Positions 6,927 to 11,472 of a stretch of 11,472 nucleotides of DNA are shown here, piece by piece. Within the stretch, counting starts at the first letter, position 1. Each line of letters opens with the position of its first letter. The notes under the pieces were generated by a model. That model had not been told where the DNA came from, did not search any database, and saw only the letters and a list, made by a program, of their open reading frames with translations. The DNA comes from CAZITB01 sp964542055 (GTDB lineage Bacteria; Planctomycetota; Phycisphaerae; Sedimentisphaerales; CAMDDF01), in the NCBI GenBank assembly GCA_964542055.1, contig CAZITB010000093.1, positions 1-11,472 of the forward strand, in the 5' to 3' direction. The position numbers and the translations under genes are program-made.

Positions 6927-9239
6927 ATGAAGCTTAAATTTCCATGGAAAAAGATACAATTGATCAATGCCTGCAAAGAATTTGCGGATATGCGGTTATG
7001 GGAAACTTATGAAAATATGGATTTTTTTGTGGTTGAAACTCCTCTAGAAGAACCGGTTGTAGTATCCATAATGGGTGCCGGCGGAGAAGAATATGGTATC
7101 AGTGTTTTCAGAGGAGCAGATGCTTTCAAACAGCCGATTATGGTAACCAATGAAGGCAGATATGCTTCTGAAAAAATTGACACTATCGGATTTAGTATGT
7201 GTTATTACAGAGACATGCAATATGAGGAGAAAAAGTGGTATAAATCATGTAATTACCGCGCCCAAAAATCCGATTGGCTGCCATCTATAATTTTAAAGAA
7301 GCCGGGGCAAATGATGCAAATGATTACTAAAGACCACGATATAGATTTGATGCTCTATATTGTAAGGGGTATCTTAGGTGCTCATCGAAATGGCAATTTC
7401 TGCCCGTCAATAGAAAAAACATCCAGCTCAAAAATATTTACAGTACAGGTTTTTGGTGACATTGAAAAACCTGATATAAAAGTAGCTCACAAATCATTTT
7501 CAGGCTCTAAAGAACTGCTGCAATTTTTCAGATTCGCAATACTAGATGGAGATGTTTCATCGCTGCCAGACCTTTCCAGCCTGCCTAAACTTAAACAAAC
7601 ATGGGTTATCGTGCCGGTGTATGTGACTGGTAAAGATGGCGGGGATGACGACTGCATTTTTGCTATTGCCGAGGAAAAAAGTTATTGTATTTTGCATGCG
7701 GAGCTTATTGAAATGGATATTGCTCAGGCTCTTAATGTTTTATTCAGTGTTTTCAGTGGTGACAATACATCGGAGAGCATAGGTATTCCTGAGAAAATTA
7801 TTATTGCTGAAAAAAACTTATTTAAGGCATTGAAATATATTGAGCAATTAGGCATAAATGTTTGCTGTCAAAGCAACCACCCTGTAGCAAAGGATATTCG
7901 AGAAAATATCAGTAATGACCTGCTTGGTTTTGTCGAAAAGCATTTTGCACGCCAGCTTTCAATGCCTGATATAGACCTTTCAGTGGTTCCAGATGATGAT
8001 GATCTTGAGAACTGGAAACTTGTACAAAAAGCTTTAACAAATCAGTTTATCAATTTCTGGCATGAATCTGATTTTTTGCGTAAAGCAAAACCTTCTAAAA
8101 AGTTTTTCGGTGATTCAGACTGGGATTATTATATTGATGAGTATGACAGTGTTGCAGCTTTGCCGTCTTATGTTACATGGGCGGCTCTTGATTATCGGAA
8201 ATCAAAAAAGGCACTCACTTTTGCCCAAAAACTTCTCGCTGGAGATATACCTGAATCTCTTAGAATATCACTTGAGTCGCTGAATAATTCATATCCCAGT
8301 TTGTATCAGGTAAAACAGGCAGACCCTGATACAGGTTATATCGTTCTTAATGATTTGATTTTATCTAAGACAATAACAGTTCATGACCAGGGACTGTCTG
8401 AGACAACAAAGCAAGGCTGGATAGTGCCTTTATGGGTTTATGCCATTGGTAATTATAACTTTATAAATATTGCCGGGCCGGTGTTCAGTTTTTTCAATAT
8501 ATCCGATGTGCTGGATGAGCTTGAAGATTTAAAACTGCCTTCAAAACCTACTGCTAAGTGGCTTAGAGACAATGCTCATTTATTTGGAAGGCTATGGCCT
8601 TTGTATGATGAGATTGTTCTCGGAGATGATCAGTTGCCTCAATTGACGAATACTGATGGTCATCTGTTGGAGTTTATATCCGCTTATTTTAAATGCAATG
8701 ATACTCATTTATGCCGCAAGGAGCTTTTAAAAACGGATGATATTGATTATGATCAAGACCGTGATGAGTATATATGGTTCAAGGACAATCCTGATGATTC
8801 TTTGATGGGAACCACCTTGCTTGGCAGGATAGTTTTTCAAGAGGATAAAATCGTTGCCGAAACAAACTCAAAGAAAAGATTGGATGTTTTGATTGGTATT
8901 CTGGAATCTATAGATGGAGTTTGTTACATAGACCATGACAAGGAAGGTATTGAAACACTGTTGAGACAAGTCCCTTCAGATAATCATGTCGATGAGTTGG
9001 AATTGCCACAGGAAGTTAGAGCGGCTGTTCAGGGCCAGATGAAAAGCTTTTATATGGACTGGCTGGATAAGCCCAATCCCGCACTTGGTAATATGACACC
9101 TAGGCAGGCAGCCCAGAGCAAAGATACCGCTCTGAAAACCAGAATTCTCATAGAAAGCATCCCTGCTCCAGCCAGCAGTAATGATATAAAAATCCCTAAA
9201 AAAGAAATGCTAAAAAGTATCGGCTTGGAGACTAAATAG
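6927..9239 (+). CDS. Large multidomain protein of unknown function (DUF7309/DUF6930-like, with SEC-C/MbcA-type C-terminal segment)
   Basis: I do not recognise a named gene. The product is a 770-residue, acidic, soluble protein without signal peptide or membrane helices. Seen: an N-terminal module (about 10-155) with the pattern W-x(7)-DFFVVETP then VVSIMGAGGEEYGISVFRGA, recalling DUF7309; a module around 222-330 (WVIVPVYVTG then IIIAEKNLFKALKYIEQLGI) recalling DUF6930; a central region with an Asp run at 356-359; then TTLLGRIVFQEDKIVAETNS (629-648) and WLDKPNPALGNMTPRQAA (712-729). The last two recall the tail pair in many SEC-C-type proteins, the final one also the MbcA/ParS/Xre antitoxin toxin-binding segment. 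The SEC-C zinc cysteines are absent. Domain names are from memory, unsearched. The ATG at 6927 is preferred over 6921 because AAAGGA (6913-6918) is 8 bases before it but only 2 before the other. It has its own promoter. No toxin gene is adjacent. Confidence 0.85.
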   Translation: MKLKFPWKKIQLINACKEFADMRLWETYENMDFFVVETPLEEPVVVSIMGAGGEEYGISVFRGADAFKQPIMVTNEGRYASEKIDTIGFSMCYYRDMQYEEKKWYKSCNYRAQKSDWLPSIILKKPGQMMQMITKDHDIDLMLYIVRGILGAHRNGNFCPSIEKTSSSKIFTVQVFGDIEKPDIKVAHKSFSGSKELLQFFRFAILDGDVSSLPDLSSLPKLKQTWVIVPVYVTGKDGGDDDCIFAIAEEKSYCILHAELIEMDIAQALNVLFSVFSGDNTSESIGIPEKIIIAEKNLFKALKYIEQLGINVCCQSNHPVAKDIRENISNDLLGFVEKHFARQLSMPDIDLSVVPDDDDLENWKLVQKALTNQFINFWHESDFLRKAKPSKKFFGDSDWDYYIDEYDSVAALPSYVTWAALDYRKSKKALTFAQKLLAGDIPESLRISLESLNNSYPSLYQVKQADPDTGYIVLNDLILSKTITVHDQGLSETTKQGWIVPLWVYAIGNYNFINIAGPVFSFFNISDVLDELEDLKLPSKPTAKWLRDNAHLFGRLWPLYDEIVLGDDQLPQLTNTDGHLLEFISAYFKCNDTHLCRKELLKTDDIDYDQDRDEYIWFKDNPDDSLMGTTLLGRIVFQEDKIVAETNSKKRLDVLIGILESIDGVCYIDHDKEGIETLLRQVPSDNHVDELELPQEVRAAVQGQMKSFYMDWLDKPNPALGNMTPRQAAQSKDTALKTRILIESIPAPASSNDIKIPKKEMLKSIGLETK

Positions 9240-9527
9240 TCAAATAAGGGAAGTTAAATGTTAAATTTGTAGCTTATAATGCGGATATGACAAGTGGGAG
9301 TATTAGGCGGAATTTTTCAAGTTCTTTGCCTTCAAATGTAACCAGAGACTAGAGCGACTTTAAAAGTATAAGTTTTGAGATCAAGTAATCCCATGTCCCA
9401 AGAGAAGGAAATGGGTTTGAGGCCGATTGCCAGCGTCAACCGTATCAAAATCTCCGGGGTATTATTTTATTGATTTTCACTTTCTAAACGGTTATTATTT
9501 CGTAACTTATCAAATTAAAGGTGATTG
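9240..9527. other. Intergenic region upstream of nadC
   Basis: This 288-base stretch is the only sizeable noncoding gap. I see no RNA gene, no strong terminator and no convincing small gene. It contains a short inverted repeat CCCAT/ATGGG (9390-9394 with 9411-9415) and an overlapping imperfect one GGTTTGA/TCAACC (9414-9420 with 9436-9441). Its last 60 bases hold a plausible promoter and a good ribosome site for nadC. Base composition shifts across it from AT-rich genes on the left to more GC-rich genes on the right. Confidence 0.6.
9470..9498 (+). promoter_or_regulatory. Putative promoter of the nadC-birA-lipA cluster
   Basis: TTGATT (9470-9475) and TATTAT (9493-9498) are spaced by 17 bases, the ideal distance. 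The boxes match four and five of the six consensus bases. Transcription would start near 9505, leaving a leader of about 23 bases before the nadC ATG, with AAAGGTGA (9517-9524) as ribosome site. The surroundings are AT-rich, so the match is suggestive only. Confidence 0.45.
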
Positions 9528-10415
9528 ATGAAAAAGCTCGATATAAAGAAAGTTTCAGCTCTTATAGACATGGCCGTTGAAGAAGACTTCGGCAATGGCG
9601 ACCCTACATCTCAGATTACAATCCCCCAAGACGCCGAAACTAAAACATACCTCATAACCCGCGAAGAAATCGTCATCTGCGGTATGGATATCATCCCCGA
9701 AATCTTAAAACGCTATGACGATAGACTCAAAATCAAAATCCTCAAACAAGACGGCGAACGGGCAAACGTTGCTGACAAAATTGGAACAATAGAAGGCCCC
9801 GCAAGGTCCATGCTAAGCGCCGAAAGAGTCGTCCTGAATTTTCTCCAGCGTCTAAGCGGCATAGCGACCATGACGTACAAATATGTAACCGCGATCCGCG
9901 GCACCAGTGCCAAAATTTACGATACACGAAAAACAACCCCTGGCTGGCGAGAGCTTGAAAAATACGCTGTCCGCTGCGGCAAGGGCCACAACCATCGCTA
10001 CAACCTCGGCGAAGCGGTAATGATAAAAGATAATCACATCGCACAGCTAAACCGCGAAAACAAGCTGGTGCAATCTTTAACTGAAATGGTCGAACAAGCC
10101 AGAAAAATCAAAACCGTCAAATTCGTCTGCGTTGAAGTTGACCATGTCGAAGACCAGCTCAACTACGTCCTGCAGGTCCCCGGCATCGATATCATTCTGC
10201 TCGATAACATGGGACAATGGCAATACAAGCGAGCGGTCGAAATGAGAAACGAAATGTGCGGCAAAAGACCCCTGCTCGAAGCAAGCGGCGGAATCACTCT
10301 CCAAAACGTCAGGCAAATTGCACAATGCGGTGTGGACCGTATTTCTATCGGGGCAATTACCCACAGCGCGATTTCTGTAGATATTGGACTTGACCGCCAG
10401 GCAACGGAGTATTAA
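9528..10415 (+). CDS. nadC: Nicotinate-nucleotide pyrophosphorylase (quinolinate phosphoribosyltransferase)
   Basis: NadC converts quinolinate and phosphoribosyl pyrophosphate to nicotinate mononucleotide, CO2 and pyrophosphate in de novo NAD synthesis; it acts in the cytoplasm, usually as a dimer. The 295-residue length is normal. The open N-terminal domain (about 1-115) ends in SAERVVLNFLQRLSGIAT (97-114). The barrel domain has DTRKTTPG (132-139), an NHR at 155-157, MIKDNHIA (165-172), EV at 203-204, LLDNM (224-228), EASGGI (251-256) and GVDRISIGAITHS (268-280). These cover the substrate and pyrophosphate contacts known in the family. The usual GGGxNHR loop reads GKGHNHR here. The ATG at 9528 is chosen over a TTG three bases upstream because of the strong AAAGGTGA ribosome site. 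birA follows after 10 bases. nadA and nadB, which make quinolinate, are not in the window. Confidence 0.97.
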   Translation: MKKLDIKKVSALIDMAVEEDFGNGDPTSQITIPQDAETKTYLITREEIVICGMDIIPEILKRYDDRLKIKILKQDGERANVADKIGTIEGPARSMLSAERVVLNFLQRLSGIATMTYKYVTAIRGTSAKIYDTRKTTPGWRELEKYAVRCGKGHNHRYNLGEAVMIKDNHIAQLNRENKLVQSLTEMVEQARKIKTVKFVCVEVDHVEDQLNYVLQVPGIDIILLDNMGQWQYKRAVEMRNEMCGKRPLLEASGGITLQNVRQIAQCGVDRISIGAITHSAISVDIGLDRQATEY

Positions 10416-10425
10416 GCTTAACCGT

Positions 10426-11211
10426 ATGATGCAAGATTTCCAATCTCTAGATCCCGACCTTATATCTGATTCGTTGAAAACCGAACGGATCGGATCAAAA
10501 GTGGTGGTATTCAGCTCAACCTCAAGCACCAATGACATCGCATGGAGCTACGCAAAAAACCCTGACAATGACGGCTTGGCAGTTTTTTCCGAATTCCAAA
10601 ATGCCGGCCGCGGCAGAAGAGGCAATCAGTGGCTTAGCGCCCCCCGGCAAAGCCTGCTTCTTTCGGTTCTCTTGAAAAAGACAAATATCAAAACCGAGTT
10701 TTTCACCTTACTTTGCGGAGTTGCTCTTTCGGAGGTTCTAATCGCAATATCCGTCAAGCACGTCTCCATAAAGTGGCCCAACGATATACTCGTAGATGGC
10801 AAAAAAATCGCGGGCATCCTGGTCGAATCCAAAAATGATAAAGTCGTTCTGGGAATCGGGATCAACATCCATCAGCAGCCCTACGATTTCCCCCCCGAAA
10901 TCTCGAAGGCAGCCACAAGCCTCGATATACAAACTGGTAAAATCTGCGATCGAAATATTATTGCAAGCCAGACATTGAATTTGATGGAAAAATGGGTCAA
11001 AATTGCCCAAACCGATAAAGATAAAGTCATCAGAAAATGGAAATCTTTCAGCAGTTTACTTGGAACCAGGGTCGGAATCGAGTATAATAATCAAAAATAC
11101 TATGGAAATTGTATAGGTCTCGACCCTGAAAGTGGACTAATACTCCAAATTGAAGGCGGCGGCGTTCGCATGTTCGAGGCGGCTTATTCAAGCATAATTA
11201 AAAAGATATAA
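10426..11211 (+). CDS. birA: Biotin--[acetyl-CoA-carboxylase] ligase, monofunctional (no HTH domain)
   Basis: This enzyme activates biotin with ATP to biotinyl-AMP and attaches it to the carrier lysine of biotin-dependent carboxylases. With 261 residues from the ATG at 10426 it lacks the N-terminal winged-helix repressor domain of E. coli BirA, so it should be ligase only. Visible motifs are STSSTND at 31-37 (substrate-binding start of the catalytic domain), GRGRRG at 61-66 (biotinyl-AMP loop), SIKWPNDILVDGKKIAGIL (114-132) with the catalytic-site lysine region, and GIGINIH (143-149). The C-terminal SH3-like barrel spans about 205-261. An in-frame TTG at 10384 would overlap nadC by 32 bases and add 14 residues with no recognisable domain; ATG is preferred although its ribosome site is weak. 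It sits between nadC (10-base gap) and lipA (7-base gap) in one probable operon. Confidence 0.94.
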   Translation: MMQDFQSLDPDLISDSLKTERIGSKVVVFSSTSSTNDIAWSYAKNPDNDGLAVFSEFQNAGRGRRGNQWLSAPRQSLLLSVLLKKTNIKTEFFTLLCGVALSEVLIAISVKHVSIKWPNDILVDGKKIAGILVESKNDKVVLGIGINIHQQPYDFPPEISKAATSLDIQTGKICDRNIIASQTLNLMEKWVKIAQTDKDKVIRKWKSFSSLLGTRVGIEYNNQKYYGNCIGLDPESGLILQIEGGGVRMFEAAYSSIIKKI

Positions 11212-11218
11212 CAGAAAA

Positions 11219-11472
11219 ATGACAGCTAACCGAAAATTGCCCCAATGGCTCAAACGACCGGCCGGCGGCGGAGACATATTCAAAACTACAATTGACACGC
11301 TCAACCGACTCGGCCAGGAGACGATCTGCACAAATGCAAACTGTCCAAACCTAGGCCAGTGCTGGAGCAGGGGAACCGCAACCGTTTTAATTCTTGGAAA
11401 CATCTGCACAAGAAATTGCAAATTCTGTTCTGTCGGCAAAGGCAAACCTCTCCCACCGGATCAAAACGAACC
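11219..11472 (+). CDS. lipA: Lipoyl synthase, radical SAM (3' end outside window)
   Basis: LipA inserts two sulfur atoms into octanoyl groups bound to carrier domains, making the lipoyl cofactor of pyruvate and 2-oxoglutarate dehydrogenases and the glycine cleavage system. The first 84 codons are visible, from ATG 11219 to the window edge, without a stop. The N terminus KLPQWLKRP (6-14) is typical. Both iron-sulfur cluster motifs are present: cysteines 37, 42 and 48 (CTNANCPNLGQC) for the auxiliary cluster that donates sulfur, and cysteines 63, 67 and 70 (CTRNCKFC) for the radical SAM cluster, separated by the conserved RGTATVLILG. SVGKG after the second motif also fits. The start lies 7 bases after the birA stop without a strong ribosome site, so coupling to birA translation is likely. 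The identity is very secure despite truncation. Confidence 0.96.
   Translation, partial: MTANRKLPQWLKRPAGGGDIFKTTIDTLNRLGQETICTNANCPNLGQCWSRGTATVLILGNICTRNCKFCSVGKGKPLPPDQNE

Noticed and set aside
9294..9340. Stretch encoding VGVLGGIFQVLCLQM, faintly like the GVLGGTFDPVH start of NadD
   Set aside because: Only about six residues match, the key histidine motif is absent and a stop follows; chance similarity is more likely than a nadD remnant.
9287..9352. Small open frame of 21 codons (MTSGSIRRNF...) in the intergenic region
   Set aside because: There is no clear ribosome site, and the sequence is short and of low complexity; nothing supports translation.
10384..10425. Upstream TTG start for birA
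   Set aside because: It would overlap nadC by 32 bases and adds a short tail with no domain, whereas the ATG at 10426 gives the normal length for a ligase without a DNA-binding domain.
10077..10538. Minus-strand open frame across nadC and birA
   Set aside because: It overlaps conserved enzyme sequence on the other strand and resembles no known protein.
1..11472. CRISPR array, insertion sequence, tRNA or rRNA, attachment site
   Set aside because: I saw no regularly spaced repeats, transposase motifs, terminal inverted repeats, tRNA-like sequence or rRNA-like sequence in reading the window.

Overview
The window looks like chromosomal DNA of a diderm (Gram-negative-type) bacterium, probably an anaerobic or sugar-degrading member of the Planctomycetota/PVC group. 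That placement is an inference from gene content, weak Shine-Dalgarno use in places and AT-leaning codon use, and it is uncertain. All supported genes lie on the + strand.

Region 1 (1-2459) is a TRAP transporter: the 3' part of a DctP-type periplasmic binding protein, a small DctQ membrane subunit and a large DctM permease. The genes are joined by two TGATG stop/start overlaps. The binding protein resembles the sugar-acid (uronate-like) branch. Region 2 (2502-6861) is a complete carbohydrate-type ABC importer: a family 1 binding protein, MalF-like and MalG-like permeases, and a MalK/UgpC-like ATPase with its C-terminal regulatory part. The same cell would thus import acidic monosaccharides through TRAP and larger or neutral sugars through ABC. 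No catabolic enzyme or regulator is in view, so the substrates stay open.

Region 3 (6866-9239) is a single gene for a 770-residue soluble protein, preceded by a good sigma70-type promoter with a 12-bp palindrome at the expected transcription start. The protein appears to be a mosaic of poorly characterised modules, ending in a segment like the one common in SEC-C-type and MbcA/ParS/Xre-antitoxin proteins. Its function is unknown.

Region 4 (9240-9527) is the only sizeable intergenic stretch. It holds a plausible promoter for the next gene and possible weak hairpins. Region 5 (9528-11472) is a tight cofactor cluster: nadC (NAD synthesis), a monofunctional birA (biotin attachment) and the 5' part of lipA (lipoate synthesis). 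On sampled rows this part is clearly richer in G+C than regions 1-3, so a compositional boundary lies near 9.5 kb.

I do not see a defence island, CRISPR array, mobile element or RNA gene. The least explained element is the 770-residue protein and its promoter.
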